The notes beneath the pieces are model-generated. The model ran no database searches, had not been told where the DNA came from, and worked only from the letters and a program-made list of their open reading frames with translations. Position numbers and translations under genes: made by a program. This document shows positions 37,588 through 45,324 of a stretch of DNA of 64,000 nt, piece after piece. This DNA is from Dechloromonas sp. H13. GTDB lineage: Bacteria; Pseudomonadota; Gammaproteobacteria; Burkholderiales; Rhodocyclaceae. Position 1 is the stretch's first letter; every line of letters begins with the position of its first letter. Where the stretch lies: assembly GCF_009469615.1 (NCBI RefSeq), contig NZ_SSXX01000002.1:609001-673000 (forward strand). The letters are read 5' to 3'.

Positions 37588-39456
37588 ATGAAACCGAACA
37601 GCCTCAAATTCCGCCAGACCGTGCTCGCCACGCTGGTCGCTGCTGCCTGCAGCAGCCCGGCCATGGCCAGCAAGACCGTGAGCTGGGAAGACATCCTCAA
37701 CGACGACAAGACGACGACCGACGTGCTGTCCTACGGCCTCGGCCTCAAGGCGCAGCGTTACAGCCCGCTGACCAGGATCAACACCAAGAACGTCGACAAC
37801 CTGGTGCCGGCCTGGAGCTTCTCCTTCGGCGGCGAAAAGCAGCGCGGCCAAGAGGCGCAGGCCTTGGTGCATGATGGCGTGATTTATGTCACGGCTTCGT
37901 ACTCGCGCATCTTCGCGATTGATGCGCGCAGCGGCAAGCGCCTGTGGGAGTACGAAGCCCGCCTGCCGGAAGATATCCGCCCATGCTGCGACGTAGTCAA
38001 TCGCGGCGCCGCCATCTACGGCGACAAGATTTACTTCGGTACGCTCGACGCCAGCATCGTTGCCCTCAACAAGGATACCGGCAAGGTTGCCTGGAAGAAG
38101 AAGTTCGGCGATCACAAGATCGGCTACACGATGACCGGCGCGCCCTTCGTGGTCAAGGACCAGAAGAGCGGCAAGGTGCTGTTGGTCCACGGTTCGTCGG
38201 GCGACGAATTCGGGGTCGTCGGCTGGTTGTTTGCCCGCGATCCGGATACCGGCGAGGAGGTCTGGGCGCGGCCGATGGTTGAAGGTCACATGGGGCGCCT
38301 GAACGGTCAGGACAGCACGCCGACCGGTGATGCCAAGGCGCCGAGCTGGCCGGAAGGTCCCGACGGCAAGAAGGTCGATGCCTGGAACCACGGTGGCGGC
38401 GCCCCGTGGCAGACGGCCAGCTACGACGTGGAGAAGAACATGGTGGTCATCGGTGCCGGCAACCCGGCGCCGTGGAACACCTGGCACCGGACCAAGGAAG
38501 GCGACGATCCGCGCAACTGGGACAGCCTGTTCACCTCGGGCCAGGCCTATGTCGATGCCAGCACCGGTGAGCTGAAAGGCTTCTTCCAGCATACCCCGAA
38601 CGATGCCTGGGACTTCTCCGGCAACAACTCGGTCGTCCTCTTCGAGTACAAGGATCCGAAAACCGGCAAGCTGGTTAAGGCCTCGGCTCACGCCGACCGC
38701 AACGGCTTCTTCTTCGTCACCGACCGCGAGAAGCTGACCAACGGCGCCGGCTACCCGAACAAGCCGACTTCGCTGATCGGTGCCTGGCCGTTCGTTGAAG
38801 GCATCACCTGGGCCTCCGGTTTCGATCTTAAGACCGGCAAGCCGATCGAGAAGGGCAACCGGCCACAGCTACCCAAGGATGGTGCAGAAAAGGGCGAGTC
38901 AATCTTCGTCTCGCCGCCATTCCTGGGCGGCACCAACTGGATGCCGATGAGCTACAGCCAGAAGACCGAGCTGTTCTACATCCCGGCCAACCACTGGGCG
39001 ATGGATTACTGGACCGAAAAGCTGACCTACAAGGCCGGTAACGCCTACCTCGGCCAGGGCTTCCGCATCAAGCGACTGTTCGACGACCACGTCGGCACGC
39101 TGCGCGCCATGGATCCGAAGACCGGCAAGATCGTCTGGGAGCACAAGGAGAAATTCCCGCTCTGGGCCGGCACCATGACCACCGCCGGCGGCCTGGTGTT
39201 CACCGGCACCTCGGACGGCTACGTGAAAGCCTTTGACGCCAAGAACGGCAAGGAGCTGTGGAAGTTCCAGACCGGCTCAGGCGTGGTCTCCGTGCCGATC
39301 ACTTGGGAAATGGACGGCGAGCAATACATTGGCATCCAGTCCGGCTACGGCGGCGCCGTGCCCTTGTGGGGTGGCGATATGGCCGACCTGACCAAGCAGG
39401 TGACGCAGGGCGGCTCGATGTGGGTGTTCAAGCTGCCGAAGGGGTTCAAGGGCTGA
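37588..39456 (+). CDS. exaA: PQQ-dependent alcohol dehydrogenase, Ca-type (ExaA/PedE-like)
   Basis: 622 residues with a cleaved signal peptide (ACSSPAMA) and an eight-bladed quinoprotein propeller. The vicinal disulphide cysteines are C133-C134 in PCCDVVNRG. The active-site segment is WDFSGNN: catalytic D342 followed two residues later by Ser, the pattern of calcium-dependent ExaA/PedE enzymes, without the extra Asp that lanthanide enzymes need. It oxidises short alcohols to aldehydes in the periplasm. GGAG lies 12 bases upstream of the ATG. It is divergent from its likely two-component regulators. Confidence 0.93.
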   Translation: MKPNSLKFRQTVLATLVAAACSSPAMASKTVSWEDILNDDKTTTDVLSYGLGLKAQRYSPLTRINTKNVDNLVPAWSFSFGGEKQRGQEAQALVHDGVIYVTASYSRIFAIDARSGKRLWEYEARLPEDIRPCCDVVNRGAAIYGDKIYFGTLDASIVALNKDTGKVAWKKKFGDHKIGYTMTGAPFVVKDQKSGKVLLVHGSSGDEFGVVGWLFARDPDTGEEVWARPMVEGHMGRLNGQDSTPTGDAKAPSWPEGPDGKKVDAWNHGGGAPWQTASYDVEKNMVVIGAGNPAPWNTWHRTKEGDDPRNWDSLFTSGQAYVDASTGELKGFFQHTPNDAWDFSGNNSVVLFEYKDPKTGKLVKASAHADRNGFFFVTDREKLTNGAGYPNKPTSLIGAWPFVEGITWASGFDLKTGKPIEKGNRPQLPKDGAEKGESIFVSPPFLGGTNWMPMSYSQKTELFYIPANHWAMDYWTEKLTYKAGNAYLGQGFRIKRLFDDHVGTLRAMDPKTGKIVWEHKEKFPLWAGTMTTAGGLVFTGTSDGYVKAFDAKNGKELWKFQTGSGVVSVPITWEMDGEQYIGIQSGYGGAVPLWGGDMADLTKQVTQGGSMWVFKLPKGFKG

Positions 39457-39481
39457 GCGTCAGCCGGCAGCGGGCGTACCG

Positions 39482-39494
39482 GGGAACCATTCCC
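39482..39494. promoter_or_regulatory. Third GGGAx-N3-xTCCC box
   Basis: GGGAACCATTCCC, 26 bp after the exaA-like stop and 99 bp before the pentapeptide-repeat gene. It has the same form as the two boxes at 37450-37484, so the downstream genes may have their own regulated promoter. Confidence 0.4.
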
Positions 39495-39592
39495 GCCCCG
39501 GTATGCTGCCCGATGGAGACGGAACTGCATGGATTCTGTCTCCGTCGGTTGGCTTTGCCCAAGGCTGCCGGGCAAGCTTGCGAGCGAAGACG

Positions 39593-40162
39593 ATGCGAAC
39601 TGTTCATTTCATTTTTGCCCTTTTTTTCCCGTTGACCGCAGCGGTCGCCGAAGAAGCCGCCGATCCGCCAGTCATCGACGGCTGCGGCATCTGGCCGCAC
39701 GCCCGGTGCAGCGGGGCCGATCTGCGCCACGCCAACTTGGCCGGCAAGAACCTGGCCGGGGCCGATTTTTCCGGCGCCAAACTGGCGCGGGCCAACCTCA
39801 CCGGCGCCAACCTGGCCGGCGCCAATTTCGATGGCGCCGACCTGACGGCCGCCAAACTCAACAAGGCTGCCGCGCCGACGGCCACCTTTCGCGGCGCCAG
39901 GCTGGTCGGGGCAGATCTCGAATTCGCCCGCCTGTTCCGCGCCGATTTCAGCAATGCCGACCTGACCGGCGCCAACCTCGAAGCGGCCAAGGCCAATTTC
40001 GCCTGGTTCCCCGGCGCCAGATTGACCAACGCCAACCTCCAGGAAACGAAGATGTTCACCGTCAATCTGCGCGGCGCCGACCTTAGTGGCACTTACCGCC
40101 GCTTTACCGTTTTCCAGGATATCGACGCCGCGGGCTGCACCGGCTGCCCGACGGAATGGTGA
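39593..40162 (+). CDS. Secreted pentapeptide-repeat protein
   Basis: 189 residues: signal peptide (FALFFPLTAAVAEEA), then about 20 tandem A(D/N)Lxx pentapeptides, for example LAGKNLAGADFSGAKLARAN and GADLTGANLEAAKANF, which would fold as a right-handed quadrilateral helix. The C-terminus carries a CTGC pair. A pentapeptide-repeat gene sits next to the quinoprotein ADH genes in Pseudomonas putida too, so it is a recurrent partner of unknown role. The signal peptide is encoded by a copy of the dispersed motif. A cytochrome gene follows 4 bp downstream. Confidence 0.85.
   Translation: MRTVHFIFALFFPLTAAVAEEAADPPVIDGCGIWPHARCSGADLRHANLAGKNLAGADFSGAKLARANLTGANLAGANFDGADLTAAKLNKAAAPTATFRGARLVGADLEFARLFRADFSNADLTGANLEAAKANFAWFPGARLTNANLQETKMFTVNLRGADLSGTYRRFTVFQDIDAAGCTGCPTEW
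39610..39642 (-). repeat. Dispersed bipartite 33-bp motif, copy 7
   Basis: The minus strand reads GCTGCGGTCAAC, an 11-bp spacer with AAAAAAAG, then GGCAAAAATG. It encodes the hydrophobic core of the pentapeptide-repeat protein's signal peptide. Confidence 0.78.
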
Positions 40163-40166
40163 CGCC

Positions 40167-40631
40167 ATGCGCCGCTTGCTGATTGCCCTGACCTGCCTGG
40201 CCGTCACCCACGGCACGCTGGCCGATGCCACCGAAACGGCCGTCGCGCCGACGGTCGACTACGCCAGCCTGCCGCCGCTCGGCGCCGCCTGGCTGGCTGC
40301 CAACCCATATCGCGGCCGCGAAGAGGCACCGCTCATCGGTCGCGCTGCCTACAACCAGGCCTGCGCCCGCTGCCATGGCGCCGATGCGTCGACCAACGCG
40401 GCGCCGGCGCCCGACCTGCGCAACCTCGACCGCGCCTGCCGGCGCATCGCCGATGCCGCCATCAAGGCCAAATGCATGGCCGACAACGACGCCTGGTTCG
40501 CCAAGTCGGTGCGCGGCGGCAAGATCATCGTCGGCGTCACACACATGCCGCCGTGGGACGGCGTGCTGCCGCAGGAACTGGCCTGGGCCATCCAGACTTT
40601 CATCGAATCGCACGTTGGAGCGCCAAAGTGA
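40167..40631 (+). CDS. Periplasmic cytochrome c (c-550 type, quinoprotein partner)
   Basis: 154 residues: signal peptide (LLIALTCLAVTHGTLA), haem site C66-x2-C69-H70 (CARCH), two further cysteines (DRACRR, AKCMAD) that could form a disulphide, and the axial-Met region HMPPWDG. The sequence around ANPYRG and the C-terminus parallels the PedF protein at 23867, so it is a paralogue serving another dehydrogenase. It is the last gene of the exaA-side cluster and is followed by a bidirectional terminator. Confidence 0.86.
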   Translation: MRRLLIALTCLAVTHGTLADATETAVAPTVDYASLPPLGAAWLAANPYRGREEAPLIGRAAYNQACARCHGADASTNAAPAPDLRNLDRACRRIADAAIKAKCMADNDAWFAKSVRGGKIIVGVTHMPPWDGVLPQELAWAIQTFIESHVGAPK

Positions 40632-40634
40632 TCT

Positions 40635-40667
40635 GCCACGGTCAACAGGGAAAAATGGCCAAAAATG
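40635..40667 (+). repeat. Dispersed bipartite 33-bp motif, copy 8 (degenerate left arm)
   Basis: GCCACGGTCAAC (10 of 12 consensus positions), an 11-bp spacer with GAAAAATG, then GCCAAAAATG. It lies between the cytochrome c stop and the terminator. Confidence 0.6.
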
Positions 40668-40704
40668 AAAAACGGCGCGAGGGCCGAAGCCGTCGCGCCG
40701 TTTT
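40668..40704. terminator. Bidirectional intrinsic terminator
   Basis: AAAACGGCGCGA and TCGCGCCGTTTT form a perfect stem with A- and T-runs on both sides, between the convergent cytochrome c and pedH-like genes. It should end transcripts from both directions. Confidence 0.9.
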
Positions 40705-40706
40705 GA

Positions 40707-40726
40707 GCAGGCGCTGCAGCGCCTGC
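40707..40726. repeat. Perfect 20-bp palindrome
   Basis: GCAGGCGCTGCAGCGCCTGC directly follows the terminator and ends 12 bp before the pedH-like stop. It may be a second hairpin or a protein-binding site. Confidence 0.5.
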
Positions 40727-40738
40727 CGTTGTGTCTGG

Positions 40739-42523
40739 TCAGCCCTTGTGCAGCTTGAACACCCAGACGGAACCGCCCTGTTCGAGGTAGTTCACGCGCT
40801 TGGCGACGTCGCCGCCCCACAGCGGCACGGCACCGCCCCAGCCGGAAACGACGCCGACGTATTGCTCGCCGTCCTGTTCCCAGGTGACCGGGGGGGCGAC
40901 GATGCCGGTGCCGGTCTGGAATTTCCACAGTTCCTTGCCGGTCTTGGCGTCGAGCGCCTTCAGGAAGCCTTCCGGGGTGCCGTAGAAGACCAGGTTGCCG
41001 GCCGTGGTCAGCGCGCCACCCCAGAGCGGGGCGTAGTTCTTGTGTTCCCAGACCATCTTGCCGGTCGTCGGGTCGAAGGCGCGCATGGTGCCGATGTAGT
41101 CGTCGTTGAGCGCCTTGATGGTGAAGCCGGCGCCAAGGTAGGCCGCGCCCTTCTTGTAGGAAACCGGCTCGTTCCAGATGTCCATCGCCCACTCGTTGGC
41201 CGGCACGTAGAAGAGGCCGGTCTGCGGGCTGTAGGCCATCTGCTGCTGGTTCTTCCCGCCGAGGAAGGAAGGCGCCGAGAAGACGACCTTGCCCTTCTTG
41301 CCATCCGCATCGGCGCTCGGGTCGCCGGGGCGGCCTTCCTCGATGTAGTTCGGTCGGCCGGTCTTGAGGTCGATGCCGGTGGCCCAGGTGATCTTGTTGA
41401 CGAACGGGAAGGCGTTCAGCAACTTGCCGTTGGTCCGGTCGTTGACGAAGAAGAAGCCGTTGCGGTCGGCCTTGCCGCCGGCCTTGACGATCTTGCCGTC
41501 CTTGCCCTTGTAGTCGAAGGAGACGAACTCGTTCACGCCGTCGAAGTCCCAGCCGTCATGCGGGGTGTTCTGGTAGTGCCAGGCGATCTTGCCGGTATCC
41601 GGGTCGATGGCGACGGTGGATGACGAGTAGAGGTTGTCGCCCGGGCGCAGGTGGCTGTTCCACGGCGCCGGGTTGCCGGTGCCGGCGAAGATCAGGTTGG
41701 TATCCGGATCGTAGGTGGCGCCGTTCCAGGTGGCAGCGCCGCCGGTTTCCCAGAGGTCGCCGGTCCACGAGGCGTTGGTCGTGCCGGTGATGCCGTTCTC
41801 CACCTTGTTGCCCTCCTTGTCCCAGAGGTAGCCCATGTGGCCCTCGACCGTCGGGCGCGTCCACACCATCTTGCCGGTCAGCGCGTCGCGTGCGTCCATG
41901 CGGCCGACGATGCCGAACTCGCCGCCGGAAACGCCGGTGATGACCTTGCCCTTCACGATGATCGGGGCGGCCGTGTACGAGTAGCCGGCGGCGTAGTCGC
42001 CGAGCTTTTCCTTCCACACGACCTTGCCGGTTTCCTTGTTGAGGGCGACCAGCTGGGCGTCGAGCGTGCCGAAGATGACCAGGTTGCCGTACAGCGCGGC
42101 GCCGCGGTTGATCACGTCGCAGCACGGCATGATGCCGTCCGGCAGGCGGTGCTCGTACTTCCACAGCTTCTTGCCGGAGGCGGCGTCGATGGCGAACAGG
42201 CGGCTGTACGAGGCGGTGACGTACATCTTGCCGTCGTGGATGACCGGCTGCGATTCCTGGCCGCGCTGCTTCTCGCCGCCGAAGGACATCGACCAGACCG
42301 GCACCAGATTCTTGACTGTCTTGGCGTTGACCGCAGTCAGCGGGCTGAAGCGCTGGCCCTGGGTGCCGAGGCCGAAGCTGACGACGTCGCCGGGGGTCTT
42401 GGCGTCATTGACGATGTCGGCGTCGGTGACTTCCTTGGCCATTGCCGGGCTGCCGGCAACGGCCGCGGCGGCAAGGAGCGCGATGGTAAGCGCGTGCCGC
42501 TGGGGGAGGGTATGACTGTGCAT
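40739..42523 (-). CDS. pedH: PQQ-dependent alcohol dehydrogenase, lanthanide-type (PedH-like)
   Basis: 594 residues: signal peptide ([10 protein letters not shown]), quinoprotein propeller, vicinal cysteines C134-C135 in PCCDVINRG. The active-site segment is WDFDGVNEF: catalytic D326 and a second Asp at 328. That D-x-D pattern is the established marker of lanthanide-dependent enzymes (XoxF, ExaF, PedH); the exaA-like neighbour has Ser at this place. AAGGAG lies before the ATG; the longer open frame upstream is not coding. It is transcribed from its own sigma-54 promoter, divergent from the SoxYZ/TonB operon. Confidence 0.93.
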   Translation of the reverse strand: MHSHTLPQRHALTIALLAAAAVAGSPAMAKEVTDADIVNDAKTPGDVVSFGLGTQGQRFSPLTAVNAKTVKNLVPVWSMSFGGEKQRGQESQPVIHDGKMYVTASYSRLFAIDAASGKKLWKYEHRLPDGIMPCCDVINRGAALYGNLVIFGTLDAQLVALNKETGKVVWKEKLGDYAAGYSYTAAPIIVKGKVITGVSGGEFGIVGRMDARDALTGKMVWTRPTVEGHMGYLWDKEGNKVENGITGTTNASWTGDLWETGGAATWNGATYDPDTNLIFAGTGNPAPWNSHLRPGDNLYSSSTVAIDPDTGKIAWHYQNTPHDGWDFDGVNEFVSFDYKGKDGKIVKAGGKADRNGFFFVNDRTNGKLLNAFPFVNKITWATGIDLKTGRPNYIEEGRPGDPSADADGKKGKVVFSAPSFLGGKNQQQMAYSPQTGLFYVPANEWAMDIWNEPVSYKKGAAYLGAGFTIKALNDDYIGTMRAFDPTTGKMVWEHKNYAPLWGGALTTAGNLVFYGTPEGFLKALDAKTGKELWKFQTGTGIVAPPVTWEQDGEQYVGVVSGWGGAVPLWGGDVAKRVNYLEQGGSVWVFKLHKG

Positions 42524-42653
42524 GGATGGTCTCCTTGGTTTATCCATTGATCCCGCTGCGGACCGACACAAGCGCGCCGGCCGCCGCAACGGGACGAGAT
42601 GTCGGGAGGCCGCCTTCCATTCCCTGAACCGGCCCCCGGCAGGGCAGCGGTTC

Positions 42654-42669
42654 TGCAAGGGCTGTGCCA
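42654..42669 (-). promoter_or_regulatory. Sigma-54 promoter of the pedH-like gene
   Basis: The minus strand reads TGGCAC-N5-TTGCA, a perfect -24/-12 promoter about 130 bp before the start codon. The leader of roughly 120 nt is unusually long for this window. Confidence 0.82.
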
Positions 42670-42776
42670 AGAACTCCAGGCGGCGTGCCCGCGCGCTGCC
42701 GTCAGGGGGGACGGCAAATTTCGCCGGCCAGGGATGTTCCACCCGGCCGCGGGCAGCGCTGCTTCAAATGTCACCA

Positions 42777-42797
42777 CCTGTTCCAAACTTGCACAGC
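42777..42797. promoter_or_regulatory. Candidate shared activator site between divergent ADH promoters
   Basis: CCTGTTC-N7-GCACAGC is an imperfect dyad of the same form as 32378-32398. It lies about 105-110 bp from both flanking sigma-54 promoters, so one bound activator could serve both. It is inferred by comparison of two sites only. Confidence 0.35.
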
Positions 42798-42803
42798 GCG
42801 GCT

Positions 42804-42836
42804 GCTGCGGTCGACCCGCGGGGCGGGGCAAAAATG
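42804..42836 (+). repeat. Dispersed bipartite 33-bp motif, copy 9
   Basis: GCTGCGGTCGAC, an 11-bp GC-only spacer, then GGCAAAAATG. It sits in the 415-bp gap between the divergent ADH and SoxYZ-like genes; the spacer lacks the A-tract seen in most copies. Confidence 0.7.
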
Positions 42837-42881
42837 CCCGCCGGCCCGCGGCACCGGCCGCCGGCGGCGATCGCCCGTCTT

Positions 42882-42897
42882 TGGCACGCGGTTTGCA
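42882..42897 (+). promoter_or_regulatory. Sigma-54 promoter of the SoxYZ-like/TonB operon
   Basis: TGGCAC-N4-TTTGCA, identical in both boxes to the pedF promoter, 41 bp before the ATG. It should drive the run of overlapping genes from the SoxYZ-like carrier onward. Confidence 0.87.
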
Positions 42898-42938
42898 GCC
42901 GTTCTCGCCAGACGCCCCGAGAGGCGAGAGGAGACGAG

Positions 42939-43709
42939 ATGAAATTCCCCCTGACCATGGCCGCCATTGCGCTGGCCGCGCTGATGCCGCCGGCCGATGC
43001 CGCGGCCCTGCAGGAAAGCGGCGACCCGCTGGCCTCGGCACGCTGGGCCGAGATGGCAAGGACCTTCCTCGCCGGAGCGCCGGTTCTCTTCGACCCGCGC
43101 GTCAAGGTCATCGCTCCCTCGACTGCCGAGAACCCGCTGCAGGTGCCGGTCACGGTCGACGCCACGGCGCTGCCGAAGGTGCAGGAAGTGGTGGTCTTCG
43201 CCGACTTCAATCCGATCGTCCAGGTGCTGCGCTTCTTTCCCGAAGGCAGTGACGCCTACCTCGGCTTTCGCGTCAAGCTGCAGCAATCGACGCCGGTGCG
43301 GGCGGCGGTGCGCACTGCCGATGGCGTCTGGCATGTCGGCGGCACCTGGGTGACGACGGTCGGGGGCGGCTGTACCGCGCCGTCGGCGGCGGCCGCTTCG
43401 CGGGAATGGCAGCAGCGGCTCAACGAGGTGAGCGGTCGCCAGTGGCCGGAAGGGCCGAATGCCGGGCGGGTCCGCCTGCGCATCGTGCATCCGATGGATA
43501 CCGGGCTGGTCGCCGGCACGCCGGCCTTCTTCCTTGAGGAGATCGCCGTCGCCGACGCAGCCGGCCAGCGCCTGATGCGCGTCCAGACCTTCGAGCCGGT
43601 CGCCGAGAACCCGGTGTTCACGCTGCATCGCGGGGCGACCGCCGGGCCGGTCGAAGCCAGCGGCCGCGACAACAACGGCAACACCTTCCGCGCCAGGATC
43701 GCTCCGTGA
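42939..43709 (+). CDS. Quinoprotein-dehydrogenase-associated SoxYZ-like carrier
   Basis: 256 residues: signal peptide (AALMPPADAAA), a SoxY-like part (PLQVPVTVDATALPKVQEVVVFADFNP) and a C-terminal SoxZ-like part (RLRIVHPMDTG...FFLEEI). The C-terminal GGGC-type swinging arm of true SoxY is not seen at that place; a VGGGC-like TVGGGCTAP lies mid-protein, at the end of the SoxY half, and may carry the substrate. This fused form recurs beside PQQ-dependent dehydrogenases. GAGGAG precedes the ATG. It overlaps the metallohydrolase gene by 4 bp. Confidence 0.82.
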   Translation: MKFPLTMAAIALAALMPPADAAALQESGDPLASARWAEMARTFLAGAPVLFDPRVKVIAPSTAENPLQVPVTVDATALPKVQEVVVFADFNPIVQVLRFFPEGSDAYLGFRVKLQQSTPVRAAVRTADGVWHVGGTWVTTVGGGCTAPSAAAASREWQQRLNEVSGRQWPEGPNAGRVRLRIVHPMDTGLVAGTPAFFLEEIAVADAAGQRLMRVQTFEPVAENPVFTLHRGATAGPVEASGRDNNGNTFRARIAP

Positions 43710-44635
43710 AACGCTGGATCGGCCCGGCCCTGAGCCTGTTCGCCGGCCTGGCGAACGCCGCCGGCTTCGATTACGCGCTGCGGGCGCAACCGGTGGCCCC
43801 GGACGTCTACGCCTTCATCGGTCGCAGCGAGGATTTCACGCCGGCCAACGGCGGCAACATCGTCAATACCGGCTTCATCGTCGCGCCGGGCGGCGTCATC
43901 GTCATCGACAGCGGCCCGTCGCGGCGCTACGGCGAGCAGATGCGCGCCGCCATCGCCGCTGTCACGCCGCAGCCGCCGGTGCTGGTCATCAACACCCACC
44001 ATCACCCGGACCACTTTCTCGGCAACCAGGCCTTTGCCGACCTGCCTGCCGGCGCGCTGGCCGCGACCCGTCAGGGCATCGCCGCCGAGGGCAATTCCTA
44101 CGCCGAAAACCTCTTTCGCCTGACCGGCGACTGGATGAAAGGCACCGACGTGCTGGCGCCGACCCGGACACTGGTTGGCGGCACGAGCGAGATCGCCGGC
44201 CGCCGCCTGCGCCTGCTGGCACTCGCCGGCCATAGCGGCGCCGATCTTGCCCTCTACGACGAAGCGAGCGGCGTGCTCTTCGCCGGCGACCTCGTCTTCA
44301 ACGGCCGCGCTCCGACCACACCGCATGCCGACCTCGCGCACTGGCTGGCGGCGCTCGACCGGCTGGAAGCCATTACCCGCGAACCCGGCTTCATGCAGCT
44401 GGTGCCAGGTCACGGTGCGGTCGCCGGCGATGCGTCAGCGCTCCGCCAGACCCGCGCCTGGCTGGTCTGGCTGCAACAGAGCCTGCACGATGCCGCCGCC
44501 GCCGGGCTGGACATGAACGAAGTGCTGGCCCGCCCGCTGCCGCCGGAATTCGCCGATCTGCCGGTGGCGGCCAGCGAATATCGCCGCTCGGTCGGTCACC
44601 TCTTCCCGGCTGCCGAGCAGGCGGTGCTGCAATGA
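43706..44635 (+). CDS. Quinoprotein relay system zinc metallohydrolase
   Basis: 309 residues with a short signal peptide (LSLFAGLANAAG) and a metallo-beta-lactamase fold. The metal motif is NTHHHPDHFLGN, with further ligands in LAGHSGADL, the Asp in LFAGDLVFNG and the late VPGHG. Secreted MBL proteins of this type, paired with a SoxYZ-like carrier, are found beside quinoprotein alcohol dehydrogenases; the substrate is not known. It is coupled by ATGA overlaps to genes on both sides. Confidence 0.85.
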   Translation: MKRWIGPALSLFAGLANAAGFDYALRAQPVAPDVYAFIGRSEDFTPANGGNIVNTGFIVAPGGVIVIDSGPSRRYGEQMRAAIAAVTPQPPVLVINTHHHPDHFLGNQAFADLPAGALAATRQGIAAEGNSYAENLFRLTGDWMKGTDVLAPTRTLVGGTSEIAGRRLRLLALAGHSGADLALYDEASGVLFAGDLVFNGRAPTTPHADLAHWLAALDRLEAITREPGFMQLVPGHGAVAGDASALRQTRAWLVWLQQSLHDAAAAGLDMNEVLARPLPPEFADLPVAASEYRRSVGHLFPAAEQAVLQ

Positions 44636-45324
44636 CGACGGTTGCGGTCGACCGGCGTTTCTGGGCGATTTTCGGCCTGTCGCTCGTCATTCACGCCGTC
44701 GCCCTGGCGCTGCTCAAGACCAGGGAACGGCCGGCTGTCCTGCCGACGATCCTGGCCAGCCTGCGCCTGGTCGCCACCCCCCCCTCCGGATCGACGGCCG
44801 CGCCGCCCCCGGCGCCCGCGCCGGCCGTCGTCCCCCAGCAGGCGAGGCAGCTTCCGCCACGTCGCGAGCACCGGCCGGCTCGCCATGTGGCGGAGGCTGC
44901 TGCGCCGCCAGTCCCGGCCATGCCGGCGGCGGCCACAACGGCAAATTCTGCTGCGACGTCGTCAGTCGCCCACACCGCTCAGCCAGTGGCCGAAGCGCCG
45001 GCGGCACCGCAGGTCGCGCAGGGCAGCCTGCTCGACGCCTACCGCCAGCGCCTGACCGAACTGTTTGCCGGCCACCAGCAATACCCGGCGGTCGCCGCTC
45101 AGCGCGGCTGGGAGGGCGAGGTGCGCCTGCGCCTGTGCGTGGCGCGCAAGGGCAATCTGGTTTCCGTCCACCTCGACCGTTCGAGCGGCTTCGCGGTACT
45201 CGACCAGCACGCGCTGGCCATGCTCGACCGGCTCGCCAGCCTGCCGCCGCTGCCCGAAGGGCTGGAGGCCAGCGAGATCCAGGTCGTCGTTCCGATCAAC
45301 TACCGGCTCAGGAGAGCAACATGA
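44632..45324 (+). CDS. TonB-family energy transducer
   Basis: 230 residues: N-terminal membrane anchor (FWAIFGLSLVIHAVALALL), a Pro/Ala-rich periplasmic spacer (about 50-120) and a C-terminal TonB domain (YPAVAAQRGWEGEVRLRLCVARKGNLVSVHLDRSSG). It has no adjacent exbB/exbD. The dedicated receptor gene overlaps its stop, so it is probably specific for that receptor. The N-terminus VAVDRRF is encoded by a left-arm-only copy of the dispersed motif (44641-44652). Confidence 0.88.
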   Translation: MTTVAVDRRFWAIFGLSLVIHAVALALLKTRERPAVLPTILASLRLVATPPSGSTAAPPPAPAPAVVPQQARQLPPRREHRPARHVAEAAAPPVPAMPAAATTANSAATSSVAHTAQPVAEAPAAPQVAQGSLLDAYRQRLTELFAGHQQYPAVAAQRGWEGEVRLRLCVARKGNLVSVHLDRSSGFAVLDQHALAMLDRLASLPPLPEGLEASEIQVVVPINYRLRRAT

